From: Cephalotrichum gorgonifer
Taxonomy: Eukaryota > Ascomycota > Sordariomycetes > Microascales > Microascaceae
Direction: 5' to 3'
Assembly: GCA_900312665.1 (NCBI GenBank)
Contig: ONZQ02000001.1
Span: forward strand, 560,954 to 624,953
Length of the DNA stretch: 64,000 nucleotides
The notes under the pieces were generated by a model. That model saw only the letters and a program-made list of their open reading frames with translations. It searched no databases and was not told where the DNA came from. A program made the translations under genes and the position numbers. Shown here piece by piece: positions 1 through 10,168 of the stretch (position 1 is its first letter; every line of letters begins with the position of its first letter).

Positions 1-945
1 GTTCACCCGGAACCCCTCCCATGGCGCGTACGCAGTCAGACTATACGTCATGCTCACGTCGTTGCGATACTTGACGAGGACATTCATCGTATCTTCGATG
101 CTGATGCCGTCCCCGAAGACGCTCTGATCACGGTGGTACGCGTCCTCGTGCTCGGCATCGAGGTACATGGCCTTCAGGTTCTCGTTATCAGCAAGGTGCA
201 GCGCAAACGGGTCCGACTTTGCGACCTCACTCCCGTGAGCGCGGGTATAAAACTTGGTCTCGCCGCGTTTCTCTGCATTCTCGCGCCCGTAAAACTTCAG
301 CCCCCCCGTAGCATACACCGTCTGCGGCCGTGACTGTAACCAGAAGTTCACCAGGTCAAAGTGGTGCGTCGACTTATGCACGAGCAGTCCACCACTGTTC
401 TGTTTGTTTCTGTGCCACCGGCGGAAGTAATCCGCGCCGTGGCTCGTGTTGAGCATCCACTCAAAGTGAACGCTCGTCACCTTCCCAATAGCGCCGGACC
501 GGATTATCTCGAAGATCTTGGTATTGTGCGGCGCGTACCGGTAGTTGAAGGTCACGCGCACCTTCTTCCCCGTGCGCTCCACGGCCGAGAAGATCTCCCT
601 GCACCGCGGGGCGTCGATGGTCATGGGCTTCTCGGTGATGACGTTGCAGCCGAGCTCGAGCGCGCGGACAATGTAAATGTTGTGCGTGCGGTCGATGGTG
701 GTGACGATGACCTCGTCAGGTTTTGTGTCTTGGATCATGCGGTCGAAGTCGGCCGCCTTGTAGGTGGGCACCTCGCCGTGGCCGAGGGAAGAGAGCTTGG
801 AGTTGGCATAGTTCATGCGCGTCTGGTTCGTGTCGCAAAGGGCGACGATGATGGAGGTCGTGCTATAGTCCGCGGCGATGGCCGTGTAGAAGAAGCTGGA
901 GCGGCCGCCCGTGCCGACGATGGCATACTTCTTTTTGGTAGCCAT
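1..945 (-). CDS. Gfo/Idh/MocA family NAD(P)-dependent oxidoreductase, 3' end cut by window edge
   Basis: The minus frame is open from an ATG at 945 down to base 1 (315 codons, no stop seen), so the C-terminus lies outside the window. The N-terminus reads MATKKKYAIVGTGGR, a Rossmann fold with the GxGxxG dinucleotide-binding motif at about residues 11-16. The family motif EKPM sits near residue 107 (VITEKPMTIDAPRC), followed by the second-domain segments SVHFEWMLNTSHGADYF and GGLLVHKSTHHFDL. Proteins of this family oxidise or reduce sugars, inositols or related polyols with NAD(P); the substrate cannot be told from sequence. It is divergent from the MFS permease that starts at 2051, and the two share a 1.1 kb promoter region, so they may be co-regulated in uptake and breakdown of one compound (inference). 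No intron is needed in the visible part. Confidence 0.93.
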   Translation of the reverse strand, partial: MATKKKYAIVGTGGRSSFFYTAIAADYSTTSIIVALCDTNQTRMNYANSKLSSLGHGEVPTYKAADFDRMIQDTKPDEVIVTTIDRTHNIYIVRALELGCNVITEKPMTIDAPRCREIFSAVERTGKKVRVTFNYRYAPHNTKIFEIIRSGAIGKVTSVHFEWMLNTSHGADYFRRWHRNKQNSGGLLVHKSTHHFDLVNFWLQSRPQTVYATGGLKFYGRENAEKRGETKFYTRAHGSEVAKSDPFALHLADNENLKAMYLDAEHEDAYHRDQSVFGDGISIEDTMNVLVKYRNDVSMTYSLTAYAPWEGFRVN

Positions 946-2050
946 TGCTCTGGTATACTACGCGTCAGATGATGGGGCTTTGTGTACGGCTATACAGCAA
1001 GACGTTCGTGGAGAGACTAAGGATCGACTATTGAAGAGTTGTCGGGAATGCTCTCAGCCGGGCTTATCTCCTTCGGCACTCATTTATGAACAAGGGTGAA
1101 ACTGGCCACAAGAGACCAGGTGGTGAGATATAACTCGATGACAACCTGCCTCAATAGGTAGCGCTCGAAATCCTTCTTGGAGCTCTCTCGGATTCGACTC
1201 ACCCGCTCCCCGAGGTGAGCCGTGCGGGGGTGACGCGGGGTTTATGAGAGATTGGGCTGTTTGGCCACACAGAGGCATCCTTCTTTTAGCCATTGGATAA
1301 CAATAGACGGTAGTTGCAGGAAAGTCGCCGGCTCCCACTCTGCCGCTTATCCGCGCTACCTCTGGTCTCCCTCCGGGGAACTTAGCACTTCTTAACCGGA
1401 CAGCTGTGCCCGAGTGAGAACCCTCTCACTAGGCCATGAAGAGAGCGATCCTAACTGCTTCTGGTCACCACCCTGGCGGTTCCCCGCATGTCGCCCCCAA
1501 GCACCCCAGTTTCCAGGTTGGGTTATTCCACCAATCAGCTGATCTCTCGGCGACCCCAGGGCGTTTAGGGGCGGAGTTGGATTTAGGTCCGCGTTCATCC
1601 CTCCCCCCACATCATCCGGATCCCCGGATTTTGAGAATACTGTTGGGGAAGATTCCCAGTAGACCGGGATGCGAGGTCAGCGTGACAATGAAGGATTCCT
1701 GCCACGCTACCCTTTGAGGGGAGGATTGTCCTGGCTATGTGCACCGGCTACCGGCTAAAGGTCTCATCAGGTCCTTGGCTGCATCTATCTCGGCCAAGCT
1801 CAGGCCGAGGGCCAACCTATATTGATCGTCGGCTTAATATACACAGCTTGAATGCGCGGCGTATGCACATTAGTTGCTTTCACAATATCAGCCATTTCTT
1901 CACCAAAGACTTATAACAGCGGGCGCACGTCCTTAGCCCTCTTAACCCAGACTGCGTCCCCCCTGGCCACAACGCCTTTAAATCCGTACTCTCAGGGGCA
2001 TTTACCTCCCATAATTTCTAAAGTCCGTCCCCTTATTATCTTCGTCAGCG
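946..2050. promoter_or_regulatory. Shared intergenic region of divergent oxidoreductase and MFS genes
   Basis: No convincing coding sequence was found. A perfect 7-bp inverted repeat, CTCGGCC (1789-1795) and GGCCGAG (1803-1809) with a 7-nt spacer, lies about 240 bp upstream of the MFS start. It contains CGG/CCG half-sites of the kind bound by Zn(II)2Cys6 regulators. CACCGGCTACCGGCTAAAG at 1742-1760 carries a direct ACCGGCTA repeat. Binding of any factor is inference. Confidence 0.45.
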
Positions 2051-3887
2051 ATGTCCGACCTCACTGGACACGATAAGGGGGCCGCCGAGGCCATCACCCC
2101 GGCGCCTCCCGTTGCTGAGCAGTCTGGGGCCCGCAACTACATCGGCGAGAAGGCTGCCGAGTTCCTTGCGGCCCACGGCCAAGTCACGTACACGTACGAC
2201 GAGGAGAAAAGAGTCCTCAAGAAGATCAACTGGCGTGTCTTACCCATCCTTCTGGGGTCATACTTCTTCCAGCAGCTGGACAAGAGTTCTTTGAGGTGAG
2301 AACCAGCGAATCGGCGTGTCATACACGGTCCCCTTTTTTCTTCCCTCCCCGCACGATTCATCGTCCGCCTCAACTCGGTGTTAATGCCCAGCCGCTAACC
2401 CGCACATGCTCCCAGTTACGTCTCCATCTTCGGCATAATCGAGGATGCCAACCTCGTGGGCAAACAGTACTCTTGGCTCGGCTCCATCCTCTACCTCGCG
2501 CAGCTCGTCTTCCAACCCCTTGCGGCTTTCATCCTGGTGAAGCTCCCCTATGGAAAAGTCATCGGGGCCGCCGTCTTCTGCTGGGGAGCCACCCAGGCCA
2601 TCATGACCGCCGCCACGGGCTTCCCATCCCTTCTTGGCCTCCGCTTCCTCCTCGGTACCTTCGAGGCCATGATAGCCCCGTCCTGCGTCGCCGTCACGAC
2701 GATGTGGTGGCGCCGCAGCGAGCAGACCCTCGTGACGAGCACTTGGAACGCGATGAATGGTATTACGGCTATTGTGGGCAGCCTGGTCACGTACGGGCTG
2801 GGGCATGTCCACAGCGATACCCTCTATAGGTACCAGGTGATCTTCCTGTTCTGTGGTCTTCTCACCGTGGCTTGGTCAGCTGTCGTGCTGGTCTTTATGC
2901 CGGACAGCCCCATGGAGACGAAGTTCATAGGCGAGCGGGAGAAGTTAATCGCGGTCCAGCGTCTTCGTGCGAACCAGACCGGTATCGCATCTAGGCAGTG
3001 GCGGTGGGACCATGTGTGGGAGACAGTGCTGGACCTAAAGACCTGGTGTTGGTTTATTCTGATCATCGCCATCTCGTGAGTGATCCTTCTCCCAACCTCC
3101 CCCACCTTATCCCAGCTTCACGCAGGCAAGCCATCTTCCCTCGTATCTGACGTCAAGTTTAACCCATAACAGAATTGCGAGTGGGGGCATTGGCACCTTT
3201 GGTAGCCTCATCGTTAAGTCCTTTGGCTACGACGAGTTTGAAGCCATCCTCTTCAACATTCCCTTCGGCGTTATCCAGGTAATTGCCATCATGTCCACCG
3301 GCTGGATTGCCACCAAGTTCCAGCGCAAAGGCCTCACGATAACCGGCATCTCCGTCCTCCCAATCATCGGCACCGTACTCATGCTCACAGTTCCACGCGA
3401 GCAGAAAGGTGTCCTACTTTTCGGATACTACCTCGTATCGTGCCTTGCAGCCGTCACCCCCCTAGTGTACACCTGGCAGGCGCAGAACACTGCAGGTGAC
3501 ACTAAGAAGAAGTCTACTTCGGCTGTTGTCTTCATCGGAATGTGCACGGGTAACGTCATTGGCCCGCAGCTGTACTCACCGGCTCAGGCGCCGCTGTACC
3601 GCGCTGGTCTCATCTCGAACTTGATGATGTTTGTGCTTGTCGCCTTGCTAGGCATTCTAATCCCGCTGTATCTGATGTACCTGAACAAGGTGCATGCTAA
3701 GCGCAGGGAGGAGTTGGGAAAGAACGCTGCGATTGCGGATGAATCTATGATGTCAACGAAGACGGCGGAGGTCTCGAAAGCGATTGAGTTGGAGGAGCAG
3801 CAGCCACAGGGCAGGTCGCTGGAGGAAGACAATGGGTTGCACGACATGACGGACCTGAAGAACGAGGACTTTATCTTTGTATACTGA
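2051..3887 (+). CDS. MFS permease, Dal5/allantoate (anion:cation symporter) family
   Basis: Exons are 2051-2295, 2416-3075 and 3173-3887, giving 539 aa. Both introns have GTGAG donors and CAG acceptors and keep the frame. The protein has a hydrophilic N-terminus, the first helix at VLPILLGSYFFQQLDKSS (about residues 65-82), the family segment FGIIEDANLVGKQYSWLGSI, and MPDSPMETKFIGEREK before the cytoplasmic loop. The second half includes FGSLIVKSFGYDEFEAILFN and further helices, then a charged cytoplasmic tail from about residue 485. The family moves organic anions such as allantoate, nicotinate, pantothenate or sugar acids across the plasma membrane with protons. The substrate is unknown. 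Divergence from the oxidoreductase suggests a shared pathway (inference). Start chosen at the first ATG of the frame. Confidence 0.93.
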
Positions 3888-5069
3888 GGGGGTAGCGCCC
3901 AGGGACATGATTGCATACAACGGGATTAGGAAGGGGGAGTTATTCGCTCCAGTTATATCGGTAGGCCTTCGTTGGTTCTGGACTACGGTCGAACCGACGG
4001 AAATTTACCGAATTCATCACAAGGGCAGGCATCCTCCCTTCCCGCGTGGCAATATTTTAATATAAGTTTAGTCGCTCGATGTCCCACATACTATCCCCTC
4101 GTCCTTGTACTCTACGCAAGTTTGCTGAAGCAAACCCCTCCTGACCGAGGCGTATGTTATCGTTGCCGCTCACCGCCCGGACCAATCGCTTAGAACATAG
4201 CACCCATCCGACCAACCGCGTCCACCCTCGGTACGGGCCTAGAGGCCTAGAGGGGGCCACGAAAGTGAATACGCTAGTAAGGTCAACAGCCAACGGTCTG
4301 AGAGTCGGGTGATGAATGACTCTTAGAAAGTTCGGATGGTCCTGGGATAATCGTGACGTGGGAAGTGCCGGCGGATCGGCAACAAAGTCCACGGATAAGT
4401 GAAGTGTAGTGGTGGATTTCCGAGACCAGATCCGATTATCCGGGCCACACCAGATAATTTCAGCTCACTATTCGACGTTCGCAGAGTAAATATGCACAAA
4501 GTGAGCGTTAGGGTTTAGAATTAGGTCAGAACCGGAAAGGACGCGGCAATGTGGCGCGAGCCTCTGCTGTGCTGCGTGCTGTGCCTTTTTAGTCGGTCGG
4601 TATCCGTCCTCCGGATAACGGGAAATGCCGGCGAAAGCTTCGGTCGGGTGACGTTCTCCTCCTCTTCCCGCGTCTAGTTTTATGTCCGAACGACCTGGCG
4701 GTGAGACGGGCAGGGCGTTTAGCCGACTAGCGGTGAAGCGGAGGCCTGCCCTTTAGCGTCGCGGCCTGAGTGTTGAATGTCTCCTGATACACACGCATGC
4801 GTGTCTCGAGACTTGAGCCACAGGGCCACGCCGGGCCACTTCCGGCGAACTATGGGGAATGATGACGATATAAAGCAAGGTGGCTCCCACTAGTGCCTAG
4901 GGTGAGCACTAGAAACATAAACCTCCCCTCGCTGGCAAAAAGGATAGACTATCGGCTTCTTTTGTTCTTCCATATAATCCCGCTCCTATACTGTCGACCT
5001 CTTCCATCTCTTTGACATTCATGATCCTCCTCCATATACGCCCGCTTCTGTGCGTGGACATGACCGGGA
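3888..5069. other. Intergenic region, no gene seen
   Basis: No frame here has coding character. The last 150 bp form the leader of the DUF7703 gene. They hold a 10-codon upstream ORF (ATG at 5060, TGA ending at 5089) that overlaps that gene's start codon at 5070 out of frame. Confidence 0.5.
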
Positions 5070-6263
5070 ATGAATCTCGGCAATCATGATGGCGATGCAC
5101 TTCTTGACACCCTCCTCTCGGCCCGGTCGTCCACGGCGGTCAACGCCGGATACACCGTCGCCTCGGACGATGCAATTGTCAAATCAACCGAGTCGACCCT
5201 CCACAACAAGTTCTTCGTCGTCGCCTTTATCTCCATCGCCCTATACAACGTAATCGAGCTCACCTGCATCATCCTCGGCACCTTCAAGAAGCGTAGCGGC
5301 CTTTACTTCTGGAGCTTCTGCGTAGCAACCGCGGGCATCGCCCCTTACTCCATCGCATTTCTCCTTATTGACTTCCATATCCACCTGGAAGGAATATACG
5401 GCTATGTTACTATGATCGTCATAGGCTGGTCCTGCACCGTCACCGGCCAGTCTCTCGTACTATACTCGCGTCTGCACCTAATCGACCATAAACGCCGACA
5501 CCTGCGCTTAGTTCTGGCTATGATCATCACCAACGCCATCGTCCTCCACTCCCTCGCCACCATTATGATCTTCGGCGCCAACTCCACCTACCACGCAAAT
5601 CTCTTCCGCAAACCTTACTCGATCGTTGAGAAGGTACAAGTGACGATATTCTTCCTTCAGGAACTTACGATTTCCCTGCTCTATATCTGGGCTACATGCA
5701 AATACTTCCACCAGTCGACGCTCCACGCCAGGTCCGACTCAGCCCGGCTCCTCTGGCACCTCATTGCCGTCAACGTCGTCGTCATCATACTCGACTGCAC
5801 CATTCTCGGGCTCCAGTACGCCGACCTCTACGAACTGCAGACCGCATACAAGGGCATGGCCTACTCCGTCAAGCTCAAGCTCGAGTTCCGCATCCTGAAC
5901 GATCTCGTCAATATTACACGTACGGCGGGCACTTCGAGCAGCAGTGGTCAGGACTACCTGCACTCTGGGAGCCGTACGGTTCCGGATTCTCTCGGGTCTT
6001 CTGTCCCGCGGGGGTCTATCGTCCCTGTTGCTACACGAAATGACCCGAGAGCTCCCCCGCAACTCACCAGGCCGAGGACCGTTGAGGTGATGCCTTGGGC
6101 CAACGGTCGCCAGGGCAGGAGAGGAGTGATTGACATTTCAGAAGACGAAGATATTGCTGAAAATACCGATATGTCTACGACTCCCATGGATGAATTCGAA
6201 AGACAGTTGGCGGCCTTGGAAAGGAGAGATACAACTGCGGGTAGGCTAGAAACCACTGCATAA
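5070..6263 (+). CDS. DUF7703-type seven-helix integral membrane protein
   Basis: A single exon encodes 397 aa. Seven hydrophobic segments run from about residue 48 to 265 (for example FVVAFISIALYNVIELTCI and LIAVNVVVIILDCTILGL). Family hallmarks I recognise are GWSCTVTGQSLVLYSRLHL after the third helix, VEKVQVTIFFLQEL before the fifth, and YSVKLKLEFRILNDLV just after the last. The tail from about residue 285 is Ser/Pro-rich and disordered, with an acidic patch (ISEDEDIAENTD). These fungal proteins resemble rhodopsin- or Pth11-like receptors in topology, but no ligand or activity is known to me. The ATG at 5070 lies in a short upstream ORF (5060-5089) in another frame, which may lower translation. 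No close functional neighbour is evident. Confidence 0.85.
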   Translation: MNLGNHDGDALLDTLLSARSSTAVNAGYTVASDDAIVKSTESTLHNKFFVVAFISIALYNVIELTCIILGTFKKRSGLYFWSFCVATAGIAPYSIAFLLIDFHIHLEGIYGYVTMIVIGWSCTVTGQSLVLYSRLHLIDHKRRHLRLVLAMIITNAIVLHSLATIMIFGANSTYHANLFRKPYSIVEKVQVTIFFLQELTISLLYIWATCKYFHQSTLHARSDSARLLWHLIAVNVVVIILDCTILGLQYADLYELQTAYKGMAYSVKLKLEFRILNDLVNITRTAGTSSSSGQDYLHSGSRTVPDSLGSSVPRGSIVPVATRNDPRAPPQLTRPRTVEVMPWANGRQGRRGVIDISEDEDIAENTDMSTTPMDEFERQLAALERRDTTAGRLETTA

Positions 6264-6614
6264 TACCATTACAATATGGATCGTGGGTGAGATACACTAG
6301 CTACAATGCAACATGTTCCTTTTGAACCAGCTGTCAGAATTAGGATGAATCTCCCCCCGTCCATACTTGAATGACCAAACATGCATAACAGAGATGTTGG
6401 AGTTATACATATAAAATGTTGGCCACGGGCCTGGATTTTGCTAACAATCTTAGGCGGCGGCCAGGACGCACGTTGGCTTACAAAATGACAGCGTCGAGAC
6501 TGTGGAGTGAAATAGGCACTTCAAGGTCCATTGCAGTAATATTGTGGTCTTCATCTCTCACGCTGTATGAGCCGGAGACACCCCAAACCCGCGATGAGTC
6601 CGCACTTTGCTATT
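6264..6614. other. Convergent intergenic region between DUF7703 gene and UCH gene
   Basis: 3' flanks of two convergent genes. No coding sequence or clear signal seen. Confidence 0.5.
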
Positions 6615-7373
6615 CTAATCCGAATCTGCCAAAGCAACGACACTAAACTCCAGGTTCCCCTCGGCAACCCGTGTAAACCTTCTAATCCCTGCATCGAGCG
6701 CCTTCTCGCTGAGGACATCCTCGTCATCCGCAAGCAAGCCGCGGTCAATCGGCCCGTCCGAGGCCCCCTCCAGCTCCCACAAGTGGCCGTCTTTCCCTTT
6801 AACGAAGCAAATGAAATGGTACCCGTTGGGCTCCTCGCCCGCAGGCGCCACGGTATCCCCCTTGACCGCGGCGGCCATGTGCGCCTTCTCCAGGAACTCG
6901 GAGTTGTACAGAAGTTCCGCACGCTCTCGCGGCTTCAGCGGGAGTGCTTCCGCCAGGAGCTTATCCAGCTCCGATCCGGGAACGACAAATTCTCGCGCAG
7001 GCCCGTTGCTAATGCTGTGTAGCAGGGCGATCAGTCCACAGGTGTGTCTGATAGTTTGCTTGAACCAAGTAACGGGCTCGTCGGCCCCGGCGCCTTCGTA
7101 GGTTATCTCCTCGTACCCGTGCTGCTTCTCTCGGACCCGGTAGTAGACGGGCGCCGGGACTATGACGAGGAGGGAGTGAACAGGGCGGGGCACCATGGCT
7201 AGTAGCTCCGGTTCATCGATGCTGAATACGTCGTGGAAGCCCAGTGACGGGGCCACGCCGAGGTTGCGAGCGAGGTCGGCGAAGACATCTGGGTTGTTCT
7301 CTAGAGGGATTAGGGTCTTCCGGCCGTCCTTGTCATAGGAAACGCCTGGGGTAGTCGACATGGTGTTTGGCAT
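6615..7373 (-). CDS. Ubiquitin C-terminal hydrolase, UCH-L3/Yuh1 type (peptidase C12)
   Basis: A single exon encodes 252 aa, the normal size for the UCH-L1/L3/Yuh1 group. These cysteine proteases remove small adducts from the C-terminus of ubiquitin or Nedd8/Rub1 in the cytosol. The catalytic core is visible: Gln106 (oxyanion hole) and nucleophile Cys112 in TWFKQTIRHTCGLIALLH, then His186 in NGYHFICFVKGKDG. The third triad position, usually Asp in an ELDG motif, reads Glu202 here (LWELEGASDGPIDRG). The crossover loop is at about residues 155-180. N-terminal MPNTMSTTPG offers a second possible start at Met5. The N-terminal half, with LENNPDVFADLARNLGV and FHDVFSIDEPELLAMVPRP, matches the family. 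Whether the Asp-to-Glu change affects activity cannot be told. Confidence 0.93.
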   Translation of the reverse strand: MPNTMSTTPGVSYDKDGRKTLIPLENNPDVFADLARNLGVAPSLGFHDVFSIDEPELLAMVPRPVHSLLVIVPAPVYYRVREKQHGYEEITYEGAGADEPVTWFKQTIRHTCGLIALLHSISNGPAREFVVPGSELDKLLAEALPLKPRERAELLYNSEFLEKAHMAAAVKGDTVAPAGEEPNGYHFICFVKGKDGHLWELEGASDGPIDRGLLADDEDVLSEKALDAGIRRFTRVAEGNLEFSVVALADSD

Positions 7374-8517
7374 TTCTTGCAGGAGATGATCGATTTAAAG
7401 TAGATGACCCATTCGAAGTAGGCGATCGATTCGATGTGTTCCCAGGTTTCAGGCAGCTGTAGGTTGGCGTCATCGCGGCACGTGATAACCCCCCTCTCTC
7501 TCATTTCTCCCAGGCAAAGTATCAGCTAATAGTAGGGAAGACAAACAAGCATTAGGGTAGGCAAGTTCCAAGTTCGGCGGTCGCCCGCTAGCTAATATAT
7601 GTACCCGACGTTTCAAGGTTTCCAACCAACAATCCAGCAATCCCGAATCTCATGCTAACAGAGAGGTGAGAAAGCTAGTGAGTATATCGCCCCGCGTCAA
7701 CTTTGTATGCTCAAGTAATACATCTGCTGCATTTTATATTGGCTCGGGAGACTTCTTCTCTTGCGAGATCGTATTAAATGATGCTGGTACCATGTATAAT
7801 TAAAGGACCAGAACCTGAGCAGAGGTGGACATGCATGGGAAATTAATGAGATTGGGTAATTGGTAGGTAACATGGTATACTAAAGGAGTACCAGTCCGAG
7901 CGGGGTGGAGTCTGAATCCCCGACCGCCGGAATGCTGTTTGTGTTACATGGTCCCCATGGAGGGACGCCTCGTGGTGTCGGGTGGATGATCTGAGTGAGA
8001 TGAGTGCTTGCTTGACGCCAGTAAGGCCTAATCGGCACATCGAGCTCTATCCCCCAAGTCATAGACGTCAGAGGAGTACGAACTGGCAGATATAGTTTCG
8101 AATCTCAATACTTGCGTCTTTCGGCGTCCGAGGAAACACATAACACCGACGTGCATTTGGACATACCAGAGCCCTGAGCAATGGAATAGTACTCCATGCA
8201 ACATGTCGATCAGCCAGAGAGATACCATGTCTGGGTACCTGGGCGCGTGTACAATGTAGGTCCCATTGGTCCGCCAGATAATGTGTGTGGGTAATAACAT
8301 AGAAACGTTCTCAAGCCGCCAAGCCGCGGGAGCAGGGGTATTGGATGGGTGGCCAGTTTGCCGCCTCAACCCAGTCGCTTGTCACAGTTGTATTGTAGCC
8401 GTATCCTTGCACCGGGACAGCCTACTGCAACACAATAGTACTTACTATCACAGTCCTCATCCGCAGGAACCCCCTTAATCGAGAAGTCATTGGTTCCGCC
8501 ATGTTCCCGCCCCCCCC
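7374..8517. other. Intergenic region left of the assembly gap
   Basis: No credible gene was found. Open frames are short and lack protein-like composition. The region holds an imperfect direct repeat (separate entry) and ends in a C-run that adjoins the N gap. Confidence 0.5.
7788..7908. repeat. Imperfect direct repeat pair, about 40 bp each
   Basis: The copy at about 7791-7828 starts CATGTATAATTAAAGGA and ends GAGCAGAGGTGG. The copy at about 7871-7909 starts CATGGTATACTAAAGGA and ends GAGCGGGGTGG. The copies are offset by about 80 bp with small indels. They look like a decayed local duplication. Confidence 0.4.
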
Positions 8518-8748
8518 NNNNNNNNNNNNNNNNNNNNNNNNNNNNNNNNNNNNNNNNNNNNNNNNNNNNNNNNNNNNNNNNNNNNNNNNNNNNNNNNNNN
8601 NNNNNNNNNNNNNNNNNNNNNNNNNNNNNNNNNNNNNNNNNNNNNNNNNNNNNNNNNNNNNNNNNNNNNNNNNNNNNNNNNNNNNNNNNNNNNNNNNNNN
8701 NNNNNNNNNNNNNNNNNNNNNNNNNNNNNNNNNNNNNNNNNNNNNNNN
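8518..8748. other. Assembly gap (run of N)
   Basis: 231 undetermined bases, directly preceded by a poly-C run (GCCCCCCC). This suggests sequencing or assembly failed at a homopolymer. Open frames crossing the gap are artefacts. Confidence 0.99.
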
Positions 8749-8852
8749 GAGCCCAAGCCAAAACTTCCAATGCCCCCATGGTACTTTCCTTTCGCACTCA
8801 ACAGTATTATACCTACGGCGAAGGTTTCGCGTTTTAAAAAAAAAAACTCGCC

Positions 8853-9556
8853 ATGGACCTCACCCCAACCTTTTCCCGATCCCTCCTGCGACCCTCCCGG
8901 ATATACAGAGGTCTGGGCGGGTGGCGAGTACTTCCACTAGGGCTAGCTTTCGCTACGGGCGTGGCTTCCGATGATGTTCAAACATATTCCAGTTCTTCTC
9001 GCACAGGAGAACCTACCTTACTCCTTCGCCGAAATAGTGAAGGCAGAAGCGTTTCTCCGTTAGCAATCTGGGTGACCTTAGTGGGATTTTTCCTATTCAT
9101 CGTACTCCCTTTTCTCCTTTGCCTTCACAAGTGCAATAAACGACGGTCGAAGGGGGCCTCTGCCAAGGTAGGACAAGATGCGTCTCGCAGCGGTAAGCAT
9201 GGTTCTAAGCGCCAATGTTGATAGAGTCCGACGGAGCTAACTTAATACACTCAGTCTTGCATGAACTGCCGGCTACCCGTATGACAGACCCGCCTGCTGA
9301 GCTAGACACGGACACGAAAGCGAACGCGACAGAAGTCGTCCTACACCCGGTTGGAGTGGCGGAGCTCTACGGCTCTACTACCTCACCGTCGGAGATCGAT
9401 TCGAGCCCCATCCAGACACCTCCGGCTGTGCTACGCGGGATTTCCTCAGTATCTAGACCTCCTCAGCCTACGGAGGATACCGCCAAAGAAGAAACTAGCA
9501 AGACGGGCTTCTCCATTGCGAGAAAACCTACCCCAGGTGGGCCAGCAACAGGGTAA
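8853..9556 (+). CDS. Hypothetical single-pass membrane protein
   Basis: Exons 8853-9192 and 9255-9556 give 213 aa. The intron has a GTAAGC donor, a CTAAC branch site at 9237-9241 and a TCAG acceptor, and the splice keeps the frame. One strong transmembrane helix is visible at about residues 71-92 (AIWVTLVGFFLFIVLPFLL), followed by a basic stop-transfer stretch (KCNKRRSKG), which suggests the C-terminal half is cytoplasmic. The first 40 residues contain an Arg-rich stretch and LPLGLAFATGVAS, a possible signal sequence. The tail is Pro/Thr/Ser-rich and probably disordered. I do not recognise the family. The gene starts only about 100 bp right of the gap, so its promoter or an upstream exon may be missing. 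Confidence 0.55.
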
Positions 9557-10168
9557 AATAGCGCAAGGGTACTGGTGGGAAGTCTGTAAAACATGGCCTT
9601 CTTTTGACTTGTCATCTGTTTTTGTGCTATAAACGCGATTCAGATCTCAGGTAACAGGTTAGTTGGTTTACTTGGGAAACAGGTAGAGAAACCGTGGTAA
9701 AAACGATTATTTGTTACATATCGGTTGCGTCTTCGCTCTTCCTGGTATCTCGTCCCTTAAATATGCAGCGAATCACATCTTCTCCCTAACTATGGTAAGA
9801 CATGGTCATAGACACCCCGGTAGTTAGACTAGAAGGACGTCTAGAAGTTGCGTCACCGCTAATGATTTCATGCTAGAGCACGCAGCCGTAGGCACTCCAA
9901 TAGTTCATTGGTTTAAACTGCGCAAGTAGTCTTTCTATACAGCCATATCCCTCCGGCCCATGTTCGCACTTTAATCTGAGTCTTTCTATCCTCAATTTCG
10001 CTTTCAGTAAAGAATCCCAAGGTAACTCCATGCCTGTCTAACGCCCACTATTGTCTGACCTGGCGTTCACCTCCAAAGCTGTTGATACACCGACACATGG
10101 TCTCCGTTAAAGGTCAACCCTAACTACCGCGTTAACATGCGTCTTAGACAGAACAAGAGGCTCATTTC
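9557..10168. other. Convergent intergenic region, nothing recognised
   Basis: 3' flanks of the membrane-protein gene and the ankyrin gene. No gene or clear signal seen. Confidence 0.5.

Noticed and set aside
361..972. 203-codon plus-strand open frame
   Set aside because: It is antisense to the oxidoreductase, whose frame has clear family motifs; the plus frame has none.
8366..8974. Long open frames crossing 8518-8748
   Set aside because: They exist only because N codons are not read as stops.
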